Source of the DNA: Paenibacillus glucanolyticus NBRC 15330
GTDB lineage: Bacteria; Bacillota; Bacilli; Paenibacillales; Paenibacillaceae
NCBI RefSeq assembly: GCF_004000885.1
Contig: NZ_BIMC01000030.1
Coordinates: forward strand, 1-56,038
Direction: 5' to 3'
DNA: 56,038 bases
The notes below the pieces were generated by a model. The model saw only the letters and a program-made list of their open reading frames with translations, did no database searches and was not told the origin of the DNA. Made by a program: the position numbers and the translations under genes. This document shows, piece after piece, positions 42,345-49,498 of this stretch (positions are counted from its first letter, which is position 1; each line of letters begins with the position of its first letter).

Positions 42345-43149
42345 GCACGAGCCGCATGAGGAGCATGCCGATGAATCCTGGCTCCTTCCTTATGCAGACC
42401 TTTTGACATTGCTTCTGGCCTTGTTCCTGGTGCTTTACGCCATGAGCGCGACCGATGCACGCAAATTTCAAGAGATGAGCGAAGCCTTCAGCGTTGCTCT
42501 CACCGGGGGTACCGGCGTGCTGGATTACAGCAAAACGCTGCCCAGCGAAGATCCGCCGAACGTTAATGATCATAAGGCATCGTCCCCTAACGTTCCCGCT
42601 ACAACCCCTGACCAAAGACGGGCTGAGTTAATGCGCCAAGAACAAGAGGACCTGGAGAAACTGAAGAAGCAGCTTGATAACTATATTAAAAATAACGGTT
42701 TAACTTCGGAGCTCAGCACGAAGCTGAATCACTCCCAGCTCGTCATTACGATACGGGACAACGCCTTGTTCCCTTCCGGCGAAGCCGTTGTGAAGCCTGA
42801 GGCCCGTAAGCTGGCCAAAGCCATCTCACAAATGCTGCACAAGTTCCCGGATTATGAAATCATCGTATCCGGCCATACGGATAATGTCCCGATCGCCAAC
42901 AGCAGGTATCCTTCCAACTGGGACCTGAGCTCGGATCGAGCTTTGCAGTTTATGAAAATACTGCTGACCAACTCTGCGCTTGATCCGAAACGGTTCATGC
43001 CGATTGGCTACGGCGAATACCATCCGATCGCCGATAACAAAACCGAAGCCGGACGAGCCAAGAACCGCAGGGTTGAGGTATCCATTATACGTAAATACCA
43101 AGATAGTGCAACCTTTACCAACGTTGAAGATGTAACCGACGGAAATTAG
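42328..43149 (+). CDS. motB: Flagellar stator protein MotB
   Basis: The 273-residue protein has a basic N terminus, one membrane helix with the ion-binding Asp24 in WLLPYADLLTLLL, a plug/linker region, and a C-terminal OmpA-like peptidoglycan-binding domain (VSGHTDNVPI, NWDLSSDRALQ, GRAKNRRVEVSI). The sequence around Asp24 resembles B. subtilis MotB rather than sodium-type MotS, so proton use is likely. GTG at 42328 is chosen because GGGAGG lies 9 nt before it and this numbering puts the Asp at 24, as in B. subtilis. Overlaps the end of motA. Confidence 0.94.
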   Translation: MSKKTRHEPHEEHADESWLLPYADLLTLLLALFLVLYAMSATDARKFQEMSEAFSVALTGGTGVLDYSKTLPSEDPPNVNDHKASSPNVPATTPDQRRAELMRQEQEDLEKLKKQLDNYIKNNGLTSELSTKLNHSQLVITIRDNALFPSGEAVVKPEARKLAKAISQMLHKFPDYEIIVSGHTDNVPIANSRYPSNWDLSSDRALQFMKILLTNSALDPKRFMPIGYGEYHPIADNKTEAGRAKNRRVEVSIIRKYQDSATFTNVEDVTDGN

Positions 43150-43172
43150 TCACTACAGACTATAACACACAA

Positions 43173-43215
43173 TAAACAACCGATGCACCTGGTCACCAGG
43201 GGCATCGGTTGTTCT
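43173..43215. terminator. Bidirectional terminator between motB and the pseudouridine synthase
   Basis: ACAACCGATGC and GCATCGGTTGT form a perfect stem with an inner CCTGG/CCAGG, between converging genes. Confidence 0.85.
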
Positions 43216-43253
43216 GTGTAGATGCGGCATACCGCCAAACGGCTTCCGTCACA

Positions 43254-43955
43254 CTACTCCAGCTTGTAGTTCAACAGCCGGCCGAGCTCCTCCCTCTCCT
43301 TCTCGTTGAGATCGCGCCACGAGCCGACGCGCTGGCTTCCAAGACGGATATTCATAATCCGGATTCGCTGCAGCTTTCGAACCTCATAACCAAAGGCGCT
43401 GCACATTCTGCGGATTTGGCGATTTTTCCCCTCTGTCAGAATAATTCGGAATACACGCTCGGACATTCTCGTGACCTCGCAAGGAAGTGTCATCTCACCT
43501 AAAATTTTTACGCCACTGGACATCCCTCTCAAGAATGTATCTGTAAGAGGGCGGTCTACCGTGACAATATATTCTTTCTCATGTTTCCCTTCGGAGCGAA
43601 GGATTTTATTGACGATATCCCCATCGTTCGTTAACAGAATCAATCCCTCGGAGTCCTTGTCCAAGCGTCCAATCGGAAAAATCCGTTCTTTGTGCCCCAC
43701 AAAATCCACAATATTGCCCTTGATATGCAGTTCAGTTGTACTCGTTATCCCTACCGGCTTATAAAGTGCAATATATACATGCTTCTTCTTATCTTGAAGC
43801 GGCCGCCCCTGGATACGGACATCATCGCCTTCCTCAGCCTGGCTTCCCAAGACAGCAACCACACCATTAATGGTTACCTTCCCGCTCTCCACCAGCTTAT
43901 CCGCTTCACGACGCGAGCAATATCCTGTTTCACTGATAAATTTATTAATTCTCAA
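43254..43955 (-). CDS. rluF: RsuA/RluF-family pseudouridine synthase
   Basis: The 233-residue protein has an N-terminal S4 RNA-binding domain (MRINKFISETGYCSRREADK), then the catalytic domain with GRLDKDSEGLILLTNDG (catalytic Asp99), Y-KPVGI and GKNRQIRRMC. It isomerises uridine in rRNA. Similarity in KPVGITSTTE and KNRQIRRMCSAFGY suggests the RluF branch (23S rRNA) rather than RsuA, but this is not certain from sequence alone. The start is TTG (43953-43955) behind AGGGGAT. It is separated from the kinase gene by 33 nt on the same strand, so read-through from the kinase is possible. Confidence 0.9.
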   Translation of the reverse strand: MRINKFISETGYCSRREADKLVESGKVTINGVVAVLGSQAEEGDDVRIQGRPLQDKKKHVYIALYKPVGITSTTELHIKGNIVDFVGHKERIFPIGRLDKDSEGLILLTNDGDIVNKILRSEGKHEKEYIVTVDRPLTDTFLRGMSSGVKILGEMTLPCEVTRMSERVFRIILTEGKNRQIRRMCSAFGYEVRKLQRIRIMNIRLGSQRVGSWRDLNEKEREELGRLLNYKLE

Positions 43956-43988
43956 GATGCCATCCCCTTATCTGTAACTGCTTTCCGC

Positions 43989-46283
43989 TCAGCCCTCAAT
44001 TGCAGTCCGCTGCACTGCAGGCAGGACAATACTCACCTTTGTGCCTATGCCCACTTCACTCTCAATCTCCATCGTGCCACGATGACCCTGAATGATACGC
44101 TGGCTGACCATCAACCCAAGCCCGGTACCGGTCTCCTTATTGGTAATAAACGGTTCACCTAGATGTGGCATAAGTTCTTCCGGGATGCCTTGACCCTCAT
44201 CCCGAATGTCGATCTGCACAAGCTCTGCGTTAGGTCGTTTAAGATCGATCCAGACATTGCCGCCTTCCGGCATCGCTTCAATCGCATTCTTGAGCAAATT
44301 GATAAATACCTGCTTAAGCTGGTTCTCCTCACAGTGGACAAAGGTCGGTTCTACAGCAAATGTCAATTTGAACTCGATCCCGTACAGATGGGCCTGGCTA
44401 TCGAGAAAAGATATGACATCGCCCATGATAATTCTAACGTCTCTCTCCTGAAAATGAATTGCCTGCGGCTTGGCTAATATCAGGAATTCACTGACAATCA
44501 GGTTGATTCGATCCAGCTCCGACAGCATCAGATCAATATGATCCGGATTGGTTTTATGGGTCTGCTGCTGGAGCTGCAGAAATCCGCGAAGGGTCGTCAG
44601 AGGGTTCCGTATTTCATGTGCAACCCCTGCCGCCAGCTGTCCAACCGTATTCAACTTCTCCGAACGCCGCAGCAGCTCCTCAATCCGATTGCGTTCTGTT
44701 ACATCCCGGGACACACTAATCATCGAGGTAACCTCACCATTCTCATCCCGCACCAGCGAGGTGCTGATGCTGACCTCAATCGTACTGCCATCCTTGCGCA
44801 GACGAACGGTCTCAACCGGGGAAAGCCGTTCCCCGGCCCGCAGCCGCCGGATGCGTTCCTTTTCTTCTTCCTCTTTGGCCGGAGGCACTAACGCAAGCTT
44901 CCGCCCGACCACCTCATGCGCCTTCCAACCATATAATTGTTCAAACGCTTTGTTCACGCTAATCACACGTTCATAGGTATCTGTGGTATGAATCGCATCC
45001 GCCGTTTGATTAATGACGGATTCCAAATATTCCTTAACGGACTGATTCTCATCAACCATCTGCTTCAATTGACTCGTATAGTTACCCAAATTGCGGGTCA
45101 TCGCATTGATTCGGCCTGCAAGCTGGCCCAGCTCATCCCGACTGCTTACCTCCAGCCTTCTATTAAAGTGACCGTCGGATACGTCGTTGACCGTCCCCAA
45201 TATGGCTTGAATCGGCTTTGTAAAATAACCCGCTACAATATAACTTCCAAAAATCACGATTTCCAGTAAAACCAGCGAGATGGCCACAAGACTGATCATC
45301 TGCTCCCTCATGACAGAGGAGATGGCCTCATAATCCATGACCACACTGATAATACTTGTCGGTTTATCCTCAGATACGATGGGGATAAAGCTTTTCAATA
45401 CCTTTTTACCATGAATAGTGCTGACAAATACGACATTATCACGGGTAGCAACAGCCTGCTGTACGGCCTCCATATCCTGATCCAGGCTGCCGTAATCATA
45501 GGTACCGAACGTTATCGGTCGATTGCGAAGCTTATAATGTACGTCGTCCGTTCCATCCTCCCTCATATATTCATTGCCAAACGTTTCAGGGTTGATGCCT
45601 GTCACTTCCAATATTCGCGGATTGGATTTCAGCGTCTCTTCCACGACCGTATCCGGACTCGTAATTTTCACAAAATCCTTGATGTTCGAATTCCGTATGT
45701 AGGGATCAATGATATAATTGCGTTTGCCGTCGTAATAGTACCCCCATTTATCAATAAATTCCGGATTGGATGTGGAGAACTCAAACGGTCCCGACCAGAA
45801 ATGTTCGGCGTGCTGCCCCTCCGTAACCGATACGACTTTACCATACTGAAACAGCTCCTGAAACGCGGTATACCAATAGCCCCATTTCTTAGTCGAAAGA
45901 CCGATTTCCTCTTCCGCAGAGGAACGGGCAACCACGATATCATCTTGAGTGCGGACCAGCAATGAAATATGCGTGACGCCGATCTCCTTGCTGAGCTCTT
46001 CCAGCTGCCGATTGGTTATATTTTTAATATCCGGATCCAATGCTCTGGCCGCATTGACCGAGGCCACCTTCAGCATATCGCCGAATATGTCATCCACATA
46101 TCCAGAACTAAACCCGGTTTGCTGGACCGTTATGGCAATCTGAGTAGCTGCCATTACCATCTTGGTTTCACTATCCTGCTGCGAATTTTCCTGGGTTGTG
46201 TAATAGTTCAGCGTAATGTTGAGCAGAAGAATAAATAATACCGATATGGACATGATCATCGATAATTTCGTCTTGATCGACAA
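43989..46283 (-). CDS. PAS-domain sensor histidine kinase, probable sporulation phosphorelay kinase
   Basis: The 764-residue protein has two membrane helices (about residues 8-28 and 328-352) flanking a 300-residue extracytoplasmic Cache-like sensor, then HAMP (SDGHFNRRLEVSSRDELGQL), a PAS domain with PAC, the dimerisation box AAGVAHEIRNPLTTLRGF with phospho-acceptor His556, and an HATPase domain (NLLKNAIEAM, DEGQGIP, TGTGLGLMVSQ). No response regulator adjoins it. The H-box closely resembles KinA-KinE of B. subtilis, which phosphorylate Spo0F, so a phosphorelay role is likely (inference). TTG start behind AAAGGTG. The DnaA-box cluster lies directly upstream. Confidence 0.88.
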   Translation of the reverse strand: MSIKTKLSMIMSISVLFILLLNITLNYYTTQENSQQDSETKMVMAATQIAITVQQTGFSSGYVDDIFGDMLKVASVNAARALDPDIKNITNRQLEELSKEIGVTHISLLVRTQDDIVVARSSAEEEIGLSTKKWGYWYTAFQELFQYGKVVSVTEGQHAEHFWSGPFEFSTSNPEFIDKWGYYYDGKRNYIIDPYIRNSNIKDFVKITSPDTVVEETLKSNPRILEVTGINPETFGNEYMREDGTDDVHYKLRNRPITFGTYDYGSLDQDMEAVQQAVATRDNVVFVSTIHGKKVLKSFIPIVSEDKPTSIISVVMDYEAISSVMREQMISLVAISLVLLEIVIFGSYIVAGYFTKPIQAILGTVNDVSDGHFNRRLEVSSRDELGQLAGRINAMTRNLGNYTSQLKQMVDENQSVKEYLESVINQTADAIHTTDTYERVISVNKAFEQLYGWKAHEVVGRKLALVPPAKEEEEKERIRRLRAGERLSPVETVRLRKDGSTIEVSISTSLVRDENGEVTSMISVSRDVTERNRIEELLRRSEKLNTVGQLAAGVAHEIRNPLTTLRGFLQLQQQTHKTNPDHIDLMLSELDRINLIVSEFLILAKPQAIHFQERDVRIIMGDVISFLDSQAHLYGIEFKLTFAVEPTFVHCEENQLKQVFINLLKNAIEAMPEGGNVWIDLKRPNAELVQIDIRDEGQGIPEELMPHLGEPFITNKETGTGLGLMVSQRIIQGHRGTMEIESEVGIGTKVSIVLPAVQRTAIEG

Positions 46284-46459
46284 GTGGCATCTTCACCTTT
46301 CTGCTATCACATAGACGACTTGCGAATCTATATCCTCATGATACCTTGATCACGAACGTTTGAAAAGACAGGCATAACAACGCTTTTTTACACAATCACA
46401 TTGCTATTGAAATAGGGAATCCTTACAATAAAGAGGTCATTCCAGGCGAAAAAAATAAC

Positions 46460-46673
46460 GTATCCACAGATTGCGCACAAATACACAACTCATCTGTGGA
46501 TAATGTGCATAACTTTGTGCATAAAATTTAACTTATCCACAATTCTGTCCACATCATGTTAACAAACGAATAAATGTTCGTTGAACAATGGGTATAAATA
46601 CAGGGTTTTGACTGGATGTGAAAGGAGACTTTCGTTTGATACCGAATTCAATAGACCCACTGACTGTGGATAA
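46460..46673. other. DnaA-box cluster between kinase and tadA
   Basis: Three perfect consensus boxes TTATCCACA occur (46495-46503 on minus, 46533-46541 on plus, 46665-46673 on minus inside early tadA). Three further 9-mers have one mismatch (46460-46468; 46504-46512 and 46516-46524 on minus), and CTGTCCACA at 46545-46553 has two. The intergenic part is AT-rich. This density is typical of oriC or of extra-origin DnaA-box clusters. A Gram-positive LexA-like site lies within it. Confidence 0.85.
46567..46580. promoter_or_regulatory. Possible LexA (SOS) box
   Basis: CGAATAAATGTTCG matches the Firmicute LexA site CGAAC-N4-GTTCG at nine of ten defined bases. It is 55 nt upstream of tadA. One match is weak evidence. 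Confidence 0.3.
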
Positions 46674-47127
46674 TCATAATCATGAACACTGGATGAGAGA
46701 AGCCATTGCAGAAGCACGTAAAGCCGAGGAGCTCGGTGAAGTTCCTATTGGCGCCGTCATCGTTCGTGGTGATGAGATTATTGGTCGCGGATACAATTTG
46801 CGTGAAACAACTTATGATGGAACGGCTCATGCAGAGATGGTGGCCATCCGTGAGGCAAGTCAACATCTTGGAGCGTGGAGACTGCTGGACTGTCGTCTGT
46901 ACGTCACGCTGGAGCCCTGTCCCATGTGCGCAGGTGCCATCGTGCAATCCCGGGTTCCGCAGCTCATCTATGGCACAGGTGACCCCAAAGCTGGTTGTGC
47001 AGGCACTCTGATGAATTTGCTCCAGGAGCCGCGCTTCAATCACCGCACAACTGTCATAGACGGTGTACTCCAGGAAGAGTGCGCTTCGCTGCTCACTCAG
47101 TTTTTCCGGCGTTTGCGTGGAAAATGA
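46636..47127 (+). CDS. tadA: tRNA adenosine(34) deaminase
   Basis: The 163-residue protein has the cytidine deaminase-type zinc site: His65-Ala-Glu67 in GTAHAEMVAIR and PCPMC in TLEPCPMCAGAIV, plus the C-terminal FNHRTTVIDGVLQEEC typical of TadA. It converts A34 of tRNA-Arg(ACG) to inosine. The TTG at 46636-46638 is chosen because AAGGAG lies 8 nt upstream; a GTG 18 nt earlier is upstream of that site. In B. subtilis tadA lies beside scr and dnaX in the same orientation; here it is 42 kb away and inverted. Its first codons include a perfect DnaA box. Confidence 0.95.
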   Translation: MIPNSIDPLTVDNHNHEHWMREAIAEARKAEELGEVPIGAVIVRGDEIIGRGYNLRETTYDGTAHAEMVAIREASQHLGAWRLLDCRLYVTLEPCPMCAGAIVQSRVPQLIYGTGDPKAGCAGTLMNLLQEPRFNHRTTVIDGVLQEECASLLTQFFRRLRGK

Positions 47128-47138
47128 GCATATGTAAA

Positions 47139-47178
47139 GAAACAGAAAACCCGGCCATGACGGCCGGGTTCTGTTGTC
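47139..47178. terminator. Bidirectional terminator between tadA and the lipoprotein gene
   Basis: AACCCGGCC and GGCCGGGTT, flanked by AACAGAA/TTCTGTT, form a symmetric stem between converging genes. Confidence 0.88.
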
Positions 47179-47192
47179 TATGATGAACGATA

Positions 47193-48278
47193 TTAATAAG
47201 TGCCCATTTGGCTCATCGATTCCTCAAATTGCTCCATCGTGATGACATCAGCGTCTTTTGGAATACCGATTTTGAACTCTTGTTTTCCGTTGATGTTGTT
47301 GTATTGGGTACTACCCTTCACAGCCAACTTCACGTTCTCATTGGTTTCTGGATCATTGAAATCTACGTTCAACACAACATCTTGATAAGCAGGGAAATCT
47401 TTTTTATCGATCGCTGTATTGATGTTAAAAGTATTGATCTTCAGGTATTTCTGGATTTCGTCCAAGCCCGCTTTGAATTCGTCTTGGTTCACAGCAGATA
47501 CTTCCGCTTTAGCTGCGTCAATATCTTCTTGCGTCAGACCCAGCAATTCACGGTACTCGTCTTTAGCTGCAATATCAACTACCTTCGGAGCAACCTTGTT
47601 TACCAGGATGTCTAATGCTTCATTAAGCGTATCATTGGTTACAAAGAATTGAACGACTTGTTTCGCATCCACGCCCTCTGGAAGCGCAGCATCTTTTACA
47701 TTGATATCTTTGAAGTATTTGGCTTGATCATATTCGCTAAGCAACGCTTCAAGGATTTCATTCACGAATTTCTGAGACTTCTCGGTATCCAGGCTCTCCG
47801 GACTAAATGTTTCGCCGGATTGCTCAGCAAGCTCTTTCATATCCATCACGAGGTACTTACCTACAACATCCTCTGGGAACGGAAGCATCGGAATGCTTGG
47901 AACCTTGACGTAGATCTTCTCATTGGTCATTACCATATCAATGTTGATGGACATGGCCATGTCGCCCTTCAGATTGATCCCCATGTTCATTTCGGTTTGC
48001 ATAGGCTCCGCTTGATAGATGCCATCCAGGGTAACTTCAGCATTTTTCAACATTGTCATCGCCTGGGTTACACTTGGGTCGCCTTCAACTGCAGGTATGT
48101 TAACTTGAAGGTCTTCAATGACAAATTTACTCTTCATTTCGTACGACGTCATCTTCATGGCATTCGTAGCAGCATTGGTCATCGCCGCTTTAGGCTCTTC
48201 TTTTTTGGCGCAGCCGGATAGCACAACCGTCACTGTGAGCAGCAGTGTCAGCATGATAGCTGCAAACTTCTTGTTCAT
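47193..48278 (-). CDS. Secreted lipoprotein of unknown function
   Basis: The 361-residue protein has a lipoprotein signal peptide with lipobox LSGC (Cys23). The mature part is mixed alpha/beta and contains long beta strands rich in Met and Asn (MNMGINLKGDMAMSINIDMVM) and a helical centre with many Asp and Glu. This resembles LolA/LppX-like lipid-binding folds of Gram-positive lipoproteins (LppX_LprAFG or DUF4412 style), but that is a guess from the strand pattern. ATG start after GGGGAG. It is transcribed alone, converging on tadA. Confidence 0.8.
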   Translation of the reverse strand: MNKKFAAIMLTLLLTVTVVLSGCAKKEEPKAAMTNAATNAMKMTSYEMKSKFVIEDLQVNIPAVEGDPSVTQAMTMLKNAEVTLDGIYQAEPMQTEMNMGINLKGDMAMSINIDMVMTNEKIYVKVPSIPMLPFPEDVVGKYLVMDMKELAEQSGETFSPESLDTEKSQKFVNEILEALLSEYDQAKYFKDINVKDAALPEGVDAKQVVQFFVTNDTLNEALDILVNKVAPKVVDIAAKDEYRELLGLTQEDIDAAKAEVSAVNQDEFKAGLDEIQKYLKINTFNINTAIDKKDFPAYQDVVLNVDFNDPETNENVKLAVKGSTQYNNINGKQEFKIGIPKDADVITMEQFEESMSQMGTY

Positions 48279-48502
48279 TAAAATTTTCTCTCCCCTCTAA
48301 CATCAAAAAAAATAACAGACCTTCTAATCATAAACCATTTACCTAAAATGAGAAACACTTTCTGGAATATTTGCTGAAATTTATATTTCCTTTCTTTTTC
48401 CAGGAGTCTTAAATTTGAACTTCTTAACATGCGAATAAGGTGGGGCCCCAAAATATTACACTTGCACACTAATACGGAAGATTTATGAAAAGGTTTCATA
48501 AC
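48279..48502. other. Intergenic region upstream of the lipoprotein gene
   Basis: This AT-rich stretch runs from the lipoprotein start to the sspP terminator. No gene, repeat or RNA motif is evident. It should hold the lipoprotein promoter, which I could not place with confidence. Confidence 0.4.
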
Positions 48503-48541
48503 GAAAAAAAGAACCTCCTGTCGAATTACAGGAAGTTCTCA
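48503..48541 (-). terminator. Terminator of sspP
   Basis: On the minus strand GAACTTCCTGT and ACAGGAGGTTC pair (one mismatch) and are followed by TTTTTTTCG. Confidence 0.85.
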
Positions 48542-48583
48542 CGATTCTTGCTTCTAGCGCTTCTATATTAGCGCCTGGGCCGT

Positions 48584-48733
48584 TTAGCCTTCCGGGTTGA
48601 AATGCCCGTCCTGCTTACGGATCTTCGCTCTGTGTGAGCCTGACAGCGGCTCCTGACCGCCACGGTCATGATCCTTGCGCTTTTTCGGCTGCTCTTGTGC
48701 TTCAGGTACTGGAATCGACTTTGGCTTGCTCAT
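48584..48733 (-). CDS. sspP: Small acid-soluble spore protein P
   Basis: The 49-residue protein is very hydrophilic, rich in Lys, Arg, His, Gln and Pro. Its centre QEPLSGSHRAKIRK matches the PEPLSGSKKVKNRN block of B. subtilis SspP, the diagnostic part of this family. Such minor SASPs are made in the forespore and packed in the spore core. The ATG at 48731-48733 lies 7 nt after GGAGGG; a longer frame upstream is not supported. I could not find a clear SigG promoter. Terminator at 48503-48541. Confidence 0.82.
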   Translation of the reverse strand: MSKPKSIPVPEAQEQPKKRKDHDRGGQEPLSGSHRAKIRKQDGHFNPEG

Positions 48734-48829
48734 CTGGTAGCCCTCCATTTCGTGGATAACAACGATGGTTTCGGCAATCCTGTCCTGATTTCGTAAAGTG
48801 AAGGGACTGGGATATGTCATTTCATATAA

Positions 48830-49171
48830 TCAGTGATGCGTGATTTGCTGCAGCGCTTGAGCACATTCATGAATATGGCGCGTATAGTCGCCTACCATAC
48901 CCTGAATATTCTCGTTACGCTCATCTGTCGTTGCGCCATCTCGCTCCACATCGACCAGTTCTACCTTCACTTCCCTTGAATCTACATACGTGCATTGAAA
49001 ATCAAACGAATACTCCTGGCGCCCTGCCGCACCGATGTGAATACGGATGGCATTCGCATCCCCTTCGTCCGCAGCCACTTCGGCGCGATCGCCCGGCTTT
49101 AGAATCGTTGATAGCCTTTCCTGCCAGGCATTGACCAGCATGGCCTGATCTACATTCAGTTCTGAGTTCAT
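48830..49171 (-). CDS. Small protein of unknown function
   Basis: The 113-residue protein begins MNSELNVDQAMLVNAWQERL and is acidic, predicted alpha/beta, with strands AIRIHIGAAGRQEYSFDFQ and EVKVELVDVER, then a C-terminal helix containing a single Cys and several His (DYTRHIHECAQALQQ). No signal peptide or membrane segment. I do not recognise a family. The ATG at 49169-49171 has GGGGAGG at 7 nt. It precedes sspP by about 100 nt on the same strand. Confidence 0.6.
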   Translation of the reverse strand: MNSELNVDQAMLVNAWQERLSTILKPGDRAEVAADEGDANAIRIHIGAAGRQEYSFDFQCTYVDSREVKVELVDVERDGATTDERNENIQGMVGDYTRHIHECAQALQQITHH

Positions 49172-49291
49172 GTTCACACCTCCCCTTCTCTATAAATTGC
49201 GATAATGGGCCTTGTTTTATACAGCGTCCATCCACATAGCCGAACTTTACGGACAAGCCAAGTAACGGTGTGCCCTTGCTAAAAAAAGCAT

Positions 49292-49325
49292 ACAAAAAAA
49301 CCGTTTCCCTAAGGAAACGGTTTGT
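49292..49325 (-). terminator. Terminator of tRNA-Ser
   Basis: On the minus strand AAACCGTTTCC and GGAAACGGTTT form a perfect stem followed by TTTTG, 13 nt past the tRNA. Confidence 0.85.
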
Positions 49326-49337
49326 ATTTGTTATGTA

Positions 49338-49426
49338 TGGCGGAGAGGATGGGATTCGAACCCATGTGGAGTTGCCCCCTAACGGTTTTCAAGACCGCCC
49401 CGTTATGACCGCTTCGGTACCTCTCC
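49338..49426 (-). tRNA. tRNA-Ser (UGA)
   Basis: On the minus strand the gene starts GGAGAGG, has a D loop, anticodon loop CTTGAAA with anticodon TGA (49389-49391), a long variable arm characteristic of serine tRNAs, the T loop GGTTCGAATCC and an encoded CCA end; it is 89 nt long. It decodes UCA (and other UCN by wobble). It sits downstream of serS, as trnSL-Ser1 does in B. subtilis, and probably shares its transcript. Confidence 0.97.
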
Positions 49427-49498
49427 ATGTGGCAGTGATTACACGTAAATTAATCACGTGCAAAAATCATTATACCACAAGACAAAATAATTTATCAA

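Noticed and set aside
46460..46673. A second replication origin
   Set aside because: The DnaA-box density is origin-like, but there is no dnaA, dnaN or rpmH nearby and no clear DnaA-trio/unwinding layout; a regulatory or titration cluster is the more modest reading.
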